From Isochrysis galbana (Eukaryota; Haptophyta; Isochrysidales; Isochrysidaceae): DNA of 64,000 nt. A program made the translations under genes and the position numbers. The stretch spans positions 1,364,456-1,428,455 of the forward strand of contig CM030944.1 of NCBI GenBank assembly GCA_018136815.1, written 5' to 3'. The notes beneath the pieces are model-generated. The model did no database searches and had not been told where the DNA came from. It saw nothing but the letters and a program-made list of their open reading frames with translations. This document shows positions 22,756-33,972 of this stretch, piece by piece; within the stretch, counting starts at the first letter, position 1, and the number at the start of each line of letters is the position of its first letter.

Positions 22756-23694
22756 ATGGTTTGCGACGATTGCAAGGGTAAGCTCTCGGTGCTCTCGACG
22801 CCAGATCCGTGGAAGGCAGGCTCGTCGGGTCCGGAGCGCAGGCTGAATGAGAACAAGCTGCTTCGCAAGGGCGTGCGCTCCAACCCCTACGGCAACGCGT
22901 GCAAGATCTGCAAGCTCAAGACGCAGCAGAATGGCGCGACCTACTGCTCCATCTGTGCCTACGCAAAGGGCATCTGCGCGATCTGCGGGAAGCAGGTGCT
23001 CGACACGTCGATGTACGTGATGCGCGAGGGCGGAACTGCGCTACACACTGTGCGAGATCGTGAAGACACCTCATACAAGTCAGCCGAGCAGATCGCGAGA
23101 GAGAAGGCACAGGATGAGCTGCGCGAGTACCTCGAGAGTGTCGGCCAGGTCGGGCGCATGCCCACACGACGCGCGCTTGAGGCTGCGGGAAGAAAGGCTC
23201 TTGCGGATCAACTGGTCGAGACTTTTGGCGGGCTCAACGCCGCTGCAGATGCTCTTTCGCTCTCGAAACGCAATCTGATTGAGGAGGCTGAGGAGCGCAA
23301 AGAGCGGAAGCAGCAAGCGTTGCAGCGTGCACAGGAGGCTCGGCAGACCGCGCACCCAGCAACAGCAACGAGCACCAGTGCAATCAGTGGCGTAGCCTTC
23401 GGTAGCATAACTGACGTGGACGATCAGCCGCCTGGGATTGCGACTAGCGCTGTCACCACCCCGGGGACCTCACAACAGCCGCATCCAATACCTCTTGCTC
23501 ATGCCGTGACACATGCTGCCCCTCGCAAGGGCGTGGCAGCTCCGTCGTCCGAGCCTAGATCGACCGACATAACATGGCACTATGATCCCAACACTGGCTA
23601 CCACTATCAACTCAGCTCGGGGGTTTACTATGACAGTCGCACAGGAATGTATGCAAAGGATGGAAAGTGGACAAAACAAGCCCCAACAGCTTGA
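22756..23694 (+). CDS. CRIPT: CRIPT-family zinc protein fused to a C-terminal OCRE domain
   Basis: 312 residues without introns. The first 90 match CRIPT closely: MVCDDCKGKL with CxxC, the TPDPWKAG and LNENK blocks, NPYG, CKIC, YCSICAYAKGICAICGKQ and VLDT. Human CRIPT is about 101 residues and is known as a PDZ-3 binder and as a component of the minor spliceosome. Residues about 125-175 carry MPTRRALEAAGRKALADQLV with GGLNAAADALSL, a motif shared with the product of 17025. A helical Gln/Ala/Glu segment follows. The end, WHYDPNTGYHYQLSSGVYYD then GMYAKDGKW, is an OCRE-type octamer repeat, which binds Sm-protein tails in RBM5-like splicing factors. A splicing role is inferred. ATG 22756 starts the conserved MVC. 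Confidence 0.88.
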   Translation: MVCDDCKGKLSVLSTPDPWKAGSSGPERRLNENKLLRKGVRSNPYGNACKICKLKTQQNGATYCSICAYAKGICAICGKQVLDTSMYVMREGGTALHTVRDREDTSYKSAEQIAREKAQDELREYLESVGQVGRMPTRRALEAAGRKALADQLVETFGGLNAAADALSLSKRNLIEEAEERKERKQQALQRAQEARQTAHPATATSTSAISGVAFGSITDVDDQPPGIATSAVTTPGTSQQPHPIPLAHAVTHAAPRKGVAAPSSEPRSTDITWHYDPNTGYHYQLSSGVYYDSRTGMYAKDGKWTKQAPTA

Positions 23695-23778
23695 TGTGCG
23701 CATGGTCTACAGAGCGCTTATTCGGACGCCTTTGATTGCTGCCGGGATTTGCAATTTCTGCCCGAGTGGAAATGTCCG

Positions 23779-23806
23779 TGATGTTGCGTTACAACCGCAA
23801 CAAGCG
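23779..23806 (+). other. Conserved 3'-flank stem-loop motif, copy 1
   Basis: GTTGCG (23783-23788), a 7-nt TTACAAC loop and CGCAAC (23796-23801) form a perfect 6-bp stem, followed by AAGCG. It lies about 90 bp after the CRIPT stop. Nearly the same sequence occurs at 26687-26714, where the stem GTTGC/GCAAC is kept. Confidence 0.4.
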
Positions 23807-24056
23807 CAACAGGAGGTGTTGAAATGAAATTCGAAAATTGAATATTTTTTACATATTTGGCCAACCAACTCACATAATTTGCGCATATTTTTGACAGATA
23901 TTTGGGCGGGGTTTGGTTGAAATATCCGCCTATCCCAGGTCACGTTCCATCGAAAGATTACCATGTGAAAGTTTATATTTATAGGCTTAGGCCGAAAACT
24001 CGGCCGAAAATTCGCCTCTGTATAATGGGTTGTATTATTTTATCGGCGGGTTAGAA

Positions 24057-24121
24057 GCTAAGTTTATACTTGGTTCTCCCATGGGTATCGCGGTGGTGCC
24101 TCCCAGGCAACCACCGCGGCC
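24057..24121. repeat. Dispersed-repeat end followed by a hairpin
   Basis: AAGTTTATACTTGGTTC near 24060 also occurs near 61125 and inverted near 44240. It runs into CGCGGTGGTGCC, a TCCCA loop and GGCAACCACCGCG, a hairpin mirrored at 25610-25645. Confidence 0.5.
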
Positions 24122-24804
24122 TGTGCGACGACGAGCGCCATCGCCGCTCGCATCGCGCCCCCGTATTCACATGATACAATTCTCACGACTAGTGTCACTA
24201 CATTCACGCGCACGCACATTCACATAAACGCACGCGAAACTAAAAGTAGCAAAGTAATAGCGTGCGGGGAAATTTCTGTGCCGCAAGAATGCCCCGCGCG
24301 GACTCGAAACTGCCGCGAGGGGGAAGTGAGAAGCGGAGACCTCAGTATAAAAACGTATGAACATACAGAGAGAGGTTAGATGAATGAGCATCCACGATGC
24401 ATGAGATGGATGTATCCATGTATCCATGATACCCCCTCCTAACTCCTAAGCGGAGTACGGGTACGACGCTTACAAACTGGCGCGGCGCGCGGCGCGAGCT
24501 GAGCGAGCGGCGCAAACGCGAGCCCGTAGCTCGCGCGTCGCGCATTTGCTCGGGCAGGCACGGGGATGGCAATGGCTGCGGGCCCGGGGGCAAGAGGGCT
24601 TCACCTCGCCGCGGCATGGCGCTGGTGCTCGCAGGCTCTGTCTGTGTCTGTCGTAATCATCCTGCGATCGAGTAAGTATTAGTGTTAGTTATTCAGCCTC
24701 TTTATTAACGTAATCTACCCTATCCTCTCTGTGGGACTTTCCTAGTGACCCCCAGCCGAGCCACGCGCTCATTCTTGCTCTGTAAGGGTTTTGTTTTCGC
24801 GCGT

Positions 24805-24937
24805 AGACCCCCCACACCCACCCAAATATCCACCTAGTATCCAGAGCACCCATGGAAATATCCAGAGATAGCTAGTCTTGCCAAAATTCGCCCAAATATC
24901 CAGTAGATATATCCGGATATTTCTGCCAAGGCCTAGT
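24805..24937. repeat. Solo hAT-like end with subterminal AATATCC repeats
   Basis: The segment holds several CAAATATCC/AATATCC motifs and ends ATTTCTGCCAAGGCCTA. This matches, with one change, the complement of the terminal repeat of the complete element at 26134. A matching left end was not found, so it is likely a truncated relative. Confidence 0.5.
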
Positions 24938-24964
24938 AATAAAAAATAATTACAACTGGGAATA

Positions 24965-25612
24965 TCGGCGGCTGCACTGAGCCGCTGGCCGATGCCGCAC
25001 GCCGACGCAGGTCCGTCGCAAGCTGTGGTAGTCAGTTGTTAGCAGTTGCGTGTCGTCTGCGAATTGGCTTATTTTGATTTCGGCTCCGTTGATTATGATC
25101 CCGTTGATGTTGTCATCATTGTTGATCACTCGGGTGAGGGCTTCCGCCGTAAGGAGGAAGGCGAGCGGGGATAGCGGGCATCCTTGTGGGACGCCGCTAC
25201 CTATGGCGAAGGGGAAGCTTCTGCCTCCATTGGTCTTGATGTATCGTATCGGTCGCGCGCTGGGGTTGGTCAGCGTCTTCGCGTATCTTTTGAAGTCTTC
25301 TCCGAATTTGAGGAGGTCTAGGGCGATGTGGTAAAAGGCCCAGCTCACCCTATCGAATGCTTTCTCCCAGTCGAGGGCTAGGAGGATGCCCGGGTCTCCC
25401 GATTCGTCCAAGTATGCCTTGGTGAGTTGTAGAAGGTGTGTGGCTTCGCCTATTAGACGTTTGGGCACGAAGCCCAGTTGGTCTTTAGAGATAATGTTGC
25501 CAATTACTATTTTGAGTCTATTGGTGAGTATTTTAGCGAGTATTTTGTAATCACTTTGGAGTAGTGTGATGGGTCTGTAGTTCCGGGGGTCTCGCGCGTC
25601 TCGCCCAAGCCG
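24965..25612 (-). mobile_element. LINE (non-LTR retrotransposon) reverse-transcriptase fragment
   Basis: The minus strand encodes a continuous piece of reverse transcriptase: NYRPITLLQSDYKILAK, DWEKAFDRVSW, SGVPQGCPLSPLAF and FADDTQLL (the catalytic Y/FADD). These are blocks 2-5 of LINE polymerases. About 200 residues remain without stops. The endonuclease, thumb and 3' end are missing. The fragment is bracketed by the hairpins at 24087 and 25610, so it has been cut at both ends. It cannot move by itself but its open frame suggests fairly recent loss. Confidence 0.9.
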
Positions 25613-25645
25613 CGGTGGTTGCCTCATGGGCACCACCGCGATAGG
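25610..25645. repeat. Hairpin mirroring that at 24087-24121
   Basis: GCCGCGGTGGTTGCC, a short spacer, then GGCACCACCGCGATA. It is itself a hairpin and is the reverse complement of the one at 24087-24121, so the pair brackets 1.5 kb including the LINE fragment. Confidence 0.6.
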
Positions 25646-26054
25646 TGCCGCGCGTGATGGGCCAGCACATCATGCGCAGCACCGTCATTTTGACGGCTCG
25701 CGGCCAGCCGCGCACTGCACGCGCGCGAGAGGCTGGCAGCAGATGCCAGCAGGGGCGAGGTGGAGGGTGGAGGGTGCAGGCGACGCCGTGCGATCGCGCA
25801 GGGCTCTGTACTGCCTGTCCGGGGGTAACCGTGCCCGGGGAACGCAGGCGCGCGTCGCACAGCGCGACCTGTGGTGCACTTTTGTGGTCGACGTCAATTT
25901 CGCACGAGCGCGAAAACGTTTTTGGGTTTGTGTGTCGAATGGCGTCGAAAATGTGCATATTTCTTATAAGATTCTGCCTAGTATTCCCATTTCCAGTGTA
26001 ATACCCTAAAATCGCGTGATAAAACCTCAATATTGACTTGGTGAATTTTCACCC

Positions 26055-26086
26055 TTAGAAGTTAAAAGGCGTGTTTGACCGCCCTA
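26055..26086 (-). repeat. Solo hAT-like terminal repeat, copy 3
   Basis: The complement starts TAGGGCGGTCAAACACGCC and continues TTTTAACTTCTAAGG. It is the closest relative of the end at 18803. It lies 48 bp before the complete hAT-like element at 26134. Confidence 0.55.
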
Positions 26087-26500
26087 CCCTTGAACGTGAA
26101 CGTGAACACGTGAACGGTGTCGTCGATCGTCGATAGGGCTTGGCAGAAATGTCTAGACTTTCTTTTAGACATTTGGGCGGATTTTCGCCAAAGAGATGTC
26201 TCGAGACATGTCGAGACATTTGGGCTGGTGAGGCCGCTCTGTCCAAAAACAAAACTGTCATTCCAACAACAAATCTGTCACTACGCGTGCACGCGTGCGC
26301 GTCGGCGCGCTCAATGGCCGGCCCAGGTGAGCTCACTCCCCAGCCCCTCCAGCCTGCTTGTACACTGCATGTCTGCATGTCCCATGCGCCACGCACCAGC
26401 CCTTGTCTCTTCCACACTCACATCATCGCGGCCCTTCGCCTTCGCGCAGGATCAGCACGCCACACAACACACAACGCGCGCCTCAAGTTCACAGCTTCTC

Positions 26501-26602
26501 GTTGATGACATGGACAAGACCGATGGGGAGAATGTGGAGGAGAAGGTCGCCCTGAACGACTCGGACGAGACGAGCGACGGCGAGAGCAGCGAGCTCTTGT
26601 GA
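26501..26602 (+). pseudogene. Acidic C-terminal coding remnant inside the hAT-like element
   Basis: The frame reads VDDMDKTDGENVEEK and ends DSDETSDGESSELL before a stop at 26602. It could be the last exon of a lost transposase or of a captured host gene. Upstream reading in the same frame crosses the terminal repeat and is not credible as a protein. Confidence 0.3.
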
Positions 26603-26686
26603 ACGTGTGTTCTCATTGCTTGCATGTTGCATGTATGTTTCCTTCTGTTCGTGCTTCGTCTTTGTCTGACCAGATTGAAGCGTCTG

Positions 26687-26714
26687 TGACGTTGCGCTAC
26701 AATAGCAACAAGCG
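26687..26714 (+). other. Conserved 3'-flank stem-loop motif, copy 2
   Basis: GTTGC (26691-26695), a 9-nt loop GCTACAATA, and GCAAC (26705-26709), followed by AAGCG. It is about 90 bp after the stop at 26602, the same offset as at the CRIPT gene. Confidence 0.4.
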
Positions 26715-27525
26715 TGCGTGTTTGATGCTGAGTAAGGTGTGAGGTGGTGAGTGTAGAGTGTATGTATATGTGATTTGAGAGCTTTTAGAAGGTAAATATT
26801 TTCGTATTTGCAACGCTATCTCTATCGTCTATAGATGGCTTGAGATGGCTGAATGATGAATGAGCAAAAACGCAAAAACCCTACCGCCCAACGCGCCCAC
26901 AAGCGCTGCGCACCACGAAAAAAAAACTGAACTGCAAGACACTTTAAAAATGCATTTTACGAGACATTTGGGCTGCAGGACGAGACATGTCTCGCCCATT
27001 TCTGAGAGACATTTGGGCTGAAAAACGAGACATTTCCGCCAAGCCCTAATCGTCGAGCGCGCTAGTGTCTAGTGTCTAGTGTTGCAAAAGTCAAAAGTTG
27101 GAGTGGTCTCTTGGCGGGGGCCACGTTAGAAATTGTAGTCTTGTAGAAGGTCTTGTTGGCTAGCATCCCTGGCCACGTACTCCTACACCGGACGAGGCAT
27201 GCACCAACCGCGCACACCCCCACCCCCCACCGCGGGGGAGGGGCTCCGTTGCCGATGAGGCACGGTCCCTCAGCACTAGGATTAAACTAGGACAACAAGA
27301 AAACTCCGACTCTGTCACCCCCCCAAATAAATCCTGCTGATTGTCGAGTAGAGGCTGCGCCCCGTCGTCGCCGTCTCCCTCTCTCCGTCCTCTCTCCCTC
27401 TTTCCCTCCCTCTTTCCCTCCCTCTCCCTCTCCCTCCGTCCCTCCGTCTCTCCCTCTCTCCCGGTCTCTCTCCCAGTCTCTCCGTCCCCCCCCCCTCGCC
27501 CCCCCTCCTCCGCCCTTTCTCCTCG

Positions 27526-30500
27526 ATGGCCTCATCGGTGGTGGGCCCCAAGAGCGGGACTGCATGGCATGTGCACGCGACAGTCGATGTGCTGGGCAAC
27601 AAGGCGACGCTCTACGAGTCGGAGGCCACCGGGCTGCGTGGCCTTCTCCTCTCCACCGGGGAGCCCCTCTCAAATGTGCACGTGGTCATCGCGACTGAAG
27701 CCGACACCAACGGTGAGCGCTCTCATGCAGCAACTTTCGCGTGGCTCTCTGGGCACAGATCCAGTGGCACTACTAGTTGGAACTAGGGTTTTTTTGGGGG
27801 GTCCATGGAGTCTTTCAGGTGCTCTCAGATCCTGACGGGGGGGGGGGGGGGGGTTGCGGGGGCTGTGAAGGGAGGGAAGTAGGTGATCAGTGTCATTCTC
27901 AGGAATGGGACGGGCTTCGAGTGGCTGCGATGGAGAGGAACGTCACCTTGGTCCCCACGCAATCCTATGGAACCACAGATTGGAGCCACAAAGACGATGG
28001 CCTCCCTCACACACTCGAGCATGCCATCTTCCTCGGCTCGGAGCTCTACCCGTACAAGGGGATCCTCGACAAGCTCGCCAACCGCTCGCTAGCAGATGGG
28101 ACGAACGCTTGGACCGCCACAGACCACACGTGTTATACGCTCACGACTGCGGGGCACGAGGGGGCGCTGAACCTCTTCCCGATTTATGCAGACCACATCC
28201 TCTACCCCTGCCTGACCGACTCATCATTCACAACGGAAGTCCATCACGTCAACGGCAAAGGCGAAGACAAGGGCGTCGTCTATTGCGAGATGCAAGGGCG
28301 GGAGAACACTGAGGGGAGCCTCGTCGATCGCGCCGTGCTGGATCTTCTTTACCCGAACTCAGGCTACTCTGCCGAGACGGGAGGGAAGATGGCGAATCTC
28401 CGCAAGCTCACCAATTCACAGGTGAAGCGTTACCACGCGCAAAACTACGTGCCGTCCAATGTGCTCTTCGTGCTGTCAGGTGTCGCTCGAACCGCTCTTC
28501 CCACCCTCCCACACGCCTTCCGTGTCGGCATAGCATGGGCCTGCTGTCGTCCCTCCGTGTGAGATTCAGCAGCCTCAACATCCCATCGAACTCCGTCTCA
28601 TGCGATTGCAATGCAGGTACAGCCGAGGCCTCAGAGTTCCTGGCGGCGCTTGACGAGGTCGAGGCCCGCGTACTTTCCAAGCCGCCGGTCCCCCGCCGGT
28701 CCCGCCCGTGGCTCGGCTCGCCTCTGCCACCGATCGACGTCTCGCGCGAGGGAGTTCTCACGCCCTCAAGCGATGGTGCCATTGGATCGCCGCTCAAGAT
28801 AATGTGAGACTAGCCACTCCCCTCATCAGCGCTAGGCCGAGCTCTTGCTGCCACAACTGAAAAACGTCCCTGCATCGGCCTACGCGCGCATCCGTGTACC
28901 GCTGCGACCCCACGCCAGCTATCTATATAGTTGCTTCTCGTCCTCAGAGCTTTGGCACGGTGCCATCCCGCCCATTTGCCTGCCGACCTACTGTGATCGA
29001 TGCGCTTGTGGTTTGTGTGCACTTGCAGGTTCCCATCCGAGGATGAAGCGTGTGGCTGCGTTTCTCTCGCATGGCGCGCTCCACCCTACCACGAGCGGCA
29101 ACAATGGCTAGACATCCAATTGGTCTGGCTCTATCTCACCGACTCAGCAGCTTCGCCACTCCAAAAGGTGTCACCTTCTTCTTCTCTCCCCTCCCACATG
29201 CCATGTGCCCGCGGTGATAAGGTTGAGCCAGGCCTTCGCGCTCGGACTGTGCAACTCGATGTTGTGCGATTTAAGCCGTTGGCCCCAACCTTTCGTGCTT
29301 CTGCTGTAAGGCATTCGTGGAATGCGCCGACGCGCTCTGCGCCGACATCCGGCCTGCTCATGAGATCTTCACGGAGGGCTATCATCAGGTATGGTTCACA
29401 GAGGCCGCCGTCGCGACCATTGATAAGGTGAGCATAGGCATGCCGTAGCCTCTCTGATACCAATCTGTCTCGGTTGTGACTCAGTAGCTCTATCGAATGG
29501 CCTTAGACGCTGTTGAGTTGTTGCCCTTTTTTTCTTGGCACCCCTTCGTGGCGCTCGTGCCGCTCTACGGTTGCATTGACACTGATGCCCACGGCACCGT
29601 CACCCTTGTTGATCACGGGTACATGTATGGCGAGGCAATCAGGGTGCTTCATCCTACATGACTGCCGCGTCCACTCTAGGGGATGGTGATGCCTGCTCAC
29701 CTTCTTGTCAACGCCCCTTTCTTGCTCCAGGTCACGCCACAGTTTTTGGTGGAGACTCGCAAGGCAGCAACAGCGTTCGATGCCGACAGGATGCGCAAAG
29801 TAAGATCGCGGAAGTGATGTTGCAATCCAAGCGACACCAGCTACTCCATGCCCTTCGCGTTGTGGTTCGCCTGCGTGCTTTCTAGTATTCTTTTCAACTC
29901 TCATGACATCCGGTTGCGTCATGCAGGTGATCCGCCGCTTCCGCCGCCGCCTTCTCGAAAAAGCTGAGCGCGAGCCGACCGAGGCGATCATCGAAGCAGT
30001 GGTCCGCCACTTCCTCTACGGCCCGCGCGGTCCGCCGGAAGGAGCGGAAGTGGCTGCTCTCGTGGCCGACGCGGATCTCCTGCCATTACTGGCGGAAGCC
30101 GAAGGGAAGCAGCAAGAAGAGTGGGTCACGCTCATCGAGAAGTGGATCCTAAATGTGATCGCCACACATTCCCTGAGGCCGTCCGGCGCCCGGCGGCTGG
30201 TGGAATTTGGCACGACCAAGTCAGCTTCCAGCGTGTATGAGTCTTCACCGATATCCTCGATACCTTGTGCACAGGCACCCTGCGTGGCCGTGGTGGGCCT
30301 TCCCTCCGGGGAGCTCTCGTCGACGATGTCCGCTGCCGAGGAGGCTCGCGAGAAGGCGCAAGCGGAGTCCTTGGGCGAGGAGAAGCTCAAAGCCCTCGCC
30401 TCAGAGCTTGAAGCGGCCATCGAGTACAATGAGCGCGAGATCAGCGAGGAGATTCTCCAGTGCGTTATCCTTGCGCTCCCCATCGATCGATACCTCGGTG

Positions 30501-33500
30501 GCCGTCGAGCCTCACCCAATTTGCATCCGGCGCTGATCTTTGCACCGTGCCCGTTTGCCCAATGAATCGCGCGAGGTCATCGCGTAAGAAAGCACATCCT
30601 CTTTGCCTAACGCGCTATTCCGGACAGGTCTGTTCCGATCCCATCGTTGTCCTCGGTCCGACCGATTCCGCTGCTTACCATCCGGGGGAACCACAAGCAG
30701 GATTCACTCACCGTCGCACCAAATTCTGGCCGCGGCATCCCAGAGGCGGTCCAAGAGAGCATCTTGGACGGCCTCCGCACGTCTGCTGCCTCGGCCAAGT
30801 CTGCCGGTCTTCCGTCAGCATTCTCGAGCATCGAATGGGCGCACATCGAGTCCGCCTTCTTGTACGTTGCGGTGGCCTTGGATACCACGGCTCTCACCCA
30901 CGAGCAGCGTCTTTACTTGCCCCTTCTTCTTGAGCTCGCCTTCAAGTTGCCCACGCGCTCCGAAGACGGGAGCGAGGCGGGTGCACTGTGCAAGGATGAC
31001 TTTGTGTCGCAGCTGCAGGATGAGACAGTCTCTTATAGTGCTGGTGTTGGGCTGGTTTCCGGTTCCGTACCTCAAGTGCGCCGCCAAACACGCTTTCCCG
31101 ACGATGTCAGAATTCGTATGGACGATACTTTCCTTCCTCAAGCATAAATGGACTGAGCAGACATTCACTTGTGCAACCGACAGATGATTGGCCTGCGGGT
31201 CCACCTTGAGTCCTCCTCGGGAGCCGGCCTTGCCACTGCTCTCAAATGGATCCGGCGTGCTCTCTTTTTAACGGAAATTTCACCGGCTGACGCCCGCATG
31301 GGTGCACAGAGGCTCGCCAATGAGATACCGGCACAAGTGAGTAGGCCGGCCGGTTGTAATGGTTCTCCTAGACTGGCAAATCGCTCCTACGCATTTCCTT
31401 TACTCGACTATCAGCCATGTCCAAATAGCTCGCAATGGGTCCTTCGTAGTAGTGTTTCTATGCAACGAGCACGCAATAACGGAGATGGCCCCTCAAGGTG
31501 CCACCATTTGGCACATCTTCAGGCTCCTGGCCTTACCCTAGCCCTCTCGGTGGTCTCTGTTTCAGATTCGAGATGGCATGACCGTCTCTAAGGCAATTTC
31601 GTCAGAGCTCAATTTCGACAACGATCGTGCAAACGCTGTGGCTCGCTCACCCGTTCGCCAGCAGGTCAGAGTGTGACGCATACAACTTTCAAAATCGCAC
31701 GTTGCCCCCGAGCCCTGTCTTATGTTGCTGTCGCCAAAGCACGCGAGACTTGCGACAATGAGCACGCCTCGTGCCTCAGAGGGCTCAACTAATGCCGAAT
31801 TCCTCATGCTGCAGGCATTCTTAGCCTCGATTATCGCCCGCCTCGACGAAGGCGGCGAATCGGCTGCCGCCATCGCAAATCAGCTCATCGCTATTCGTAA
31901 CACCCTTGCGGTTTCCTCGAACATGCACGCTTTTGTGGCAGGAGACCTGACCCAGCTCGAGGATCCGTTTGCAAAAGTCGTCACGGCTCTGACACCACCG
32001 ATGTCGGGTGCAGGCACCGCTTCCTCTCTTGCAGCTGGCGGCCGTCCTGGCGCCTTCGCTTCCGCCATCACGACTGCCGGCGCTCCCCGCCTCGAAGCTT
32101 CTCCATGGCCACCAGCATGCGCCGCCTCGGATGTGCTGTCGGGCGCTCAGGCGCAAGCAGTTGTGATGTCCTTGTCGGCCATCGAATCAAGCTTTCTATG
32201 CGTGTCAGCACCTGGGGTGGGCGCATACGACCCGGATCACGCCTCGCTAGCGGTGGCCATCGAGTACTTGACCGCCCTTGAGGGTGACTTCTGGGTGAAG
32301 ATCCGAGGCGCAGGCCTTGCTTATGGTGAGCTACAATTCAGCCTTCACTCCCTCTTCCACTGTGCCCGGCCTCCCTCATCTTCCTGGATATGTTTCACAG
32401 CACAAAGGAGCCGCAGCACGTGTGAGGACAGCTAGTGAGTGCCCCACCTGTTTCTCCGCCTTCTATGTACAGGTGCATCGATGTCGAACTCGACCGACTC
32501 TCGACTGCTCTCCTTCACCTTGTATCGTTGTACAGATCTACCGGCTGCGTGCACTGCAGCTCGCCAGATCATTGTGGACTATGCGACCGGAGACGCCAGC
32601 ATTTCGCAGGTCGACCTCGACGGTGCGAGGTGCGACTTGCGCTTTGGAATCGGGCGAGAGGCCTTGTGCGCTTCATGTTCACAAGCATACCCCAATGAAG
32701 CACTCAGGAACGCTTTTGATCTATCGCATGATTGCCGATGGGGGACAAGGCCAATCAGCTCTATCCTCTGCGCAATGAAAGAGCGCGTGTGATACGGCCA
32801 CGTGGCCATAATCACTATCTTACCTGATAAGCGTCCTATTCATCGCCCGTCCTACCCATCATAGGTCCTCACTCGCTTACGGTATCATCGCCGGTACCGC
32901 GACTAAGCTCGACGCCGCCAAGGGCGGCTGGCTCTCGTCTTACCTTGGTAAGCAGGTTGACTATGACAAGTGGTTGCTTGAGCGTGTTGCTGAGGTATTT
33001 TGCCGCTGTCACCCGCTCAATCCCGGCCCATGCTGCGACTTGTCCCTCTGCTTGTTGGATAAATGCTGCACACGACAACGAAGGGATAGATGTATTTGCG
33101 TTGGACGTGGCTCAGCGTCTCTGCTTGTGTGGACAGCCCTTCCCCCGCCAACGTGCTCGTTTCCCGAATCGCCACAGGTGACTCCCGACGACGTTCTGCA
33201 CGCACTAAAACGTTACATTGTCCCAATCTTCGATCCTCTAGCGAACATCTCCGTCTCTTGCCCTGTCAACAAGCTACAGAGCATCGCGACGTACTTTTCG
33301 TCCCAGGGTTGTAATGTCATGACGGTTCCCGAGGAGAAGCTCATCGGCACGTTTGGAGGTAGACTGGGCGCAGAGGCCGCGGCCAAAGCTGGCGGGACGC
33401 TCGCCGCACCAGCGCCAGTGCCAGGATCGAGCAAGTACCTTCCGGGCGCTTTTGCGCAACAGTTCCGTTGCGGGTGCGCTCGATGCGCACCGAAAGACGA

Positions 33501-33513
33501 GCCCGAGCACTAG
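27526..33513 (+). CDS. M16 metalloprotease of the YOL098C/SDD3 type, 15 exons
   Basis: Exons: 27526-27712, 27979-28479, 28617-28803, 29029-29167, 29311-29427, 29731-29799, 29927-30154, 30275-30459, 30628-31075, 31184-31336, 31566-31664, 31815-32325, 32473-32629, 32865-32994, 33178-33513. All phases agree and give about 1148 residues, near the roughly 1040 of yeast YOL098C. Exon 2 holds the inverted zinc site H-T-L-E-H (in DDGLPHTLEHAIFLGS) and the third-ligand region GVVYCEMQGREN; FPSEDE and YLTDSAASPLQK follow as in the family. M16 enzymes are zinc peptidases with two clam-like halves; this branch is poorly characterised and probably intracellular. No targeting peptide is obvious (MASSVVGPKSG start). 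A CT-rich leader precedes the ATG, and a poly-G run sits in intron 1. Confidence 0.9.
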
Positions 33514-33972
33514 GTGCTCCATCGCGCAAGTGTTTCAACGTCGCCATGGTGTGGCCAATGGCGAAGCCATCTTGCATAGTCAAAATGGGACCTGTGGTGG
33601 ACCAAAAAAAGACGTTCGCCCAGTGCCCGCTTCCACATCCACACCGCCTGCCCAGCGAGTCCCTTCCATCGAGACGGCCGCCCGTCGTGCGATGACTCTG
33701 CCAGATGGTTCGACATCGGAGTTCATCTACTTGTACTACATACTGCATACTGTTACAAAATTATTGTGAGTGCAATAATATGTAGTGCAAACATAAACTA
33801 CAATCGATTGTCGATTGTCGATGGTCCTCTTTCGACGGACGACGGAACGCGACCTTGCACACGTCGCGCGGCATTGGATTGATCGTCACAATGGCAATGG
33901 GCGCAAGGCGAAAGGGAATCCTTGCTTATACTTATACTTATATTAAGGAGAGGTGTGGGTAATGCAAATAGT

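Larger units (their letters stand above)
26134..27048 (+). mobile_element. hAT-like non-autonomous DNA transposon, 915 bp, with 8-bp target duplication
   Basis: The left end begins TAGGGCTTGGCAGAAATGTC, and the right end is its inverted copy with one or two changes. The 8-bp duplication ATCGTCGA lies at 26126-26133 and 27049-27056. TAGGGNTGGC-type ends with 8-bp duplication are the hAT hallmark. Subterminal GAGACATTTGGGC motifs repeat at both ends (26162-26225 and 26958-27035). The interior is mostly non-coding but contains an acidic open frame ending DETSDGESSELL at 26602 and the 3' stem-loop shared with the CRIPT gene. It is therefore a deletion derivative or a carrier of host sequence. No full transposase remains. 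Confidence 0.88.

Noticed and set aside
23700-23827. An extra coding exon after CRIPT (VMLRYNRNKRN)
   Set aside because: The similarity to the 26.7-kb copy is better explained by a paired stem-loop than by protein; the reading frames differ around it.
26117-26602. A 161-codon plus-strand gene
   Set aside because: It starts outside and crosses the terminal inverted repeat of the hAT-like element; only the acidic end looks coding.
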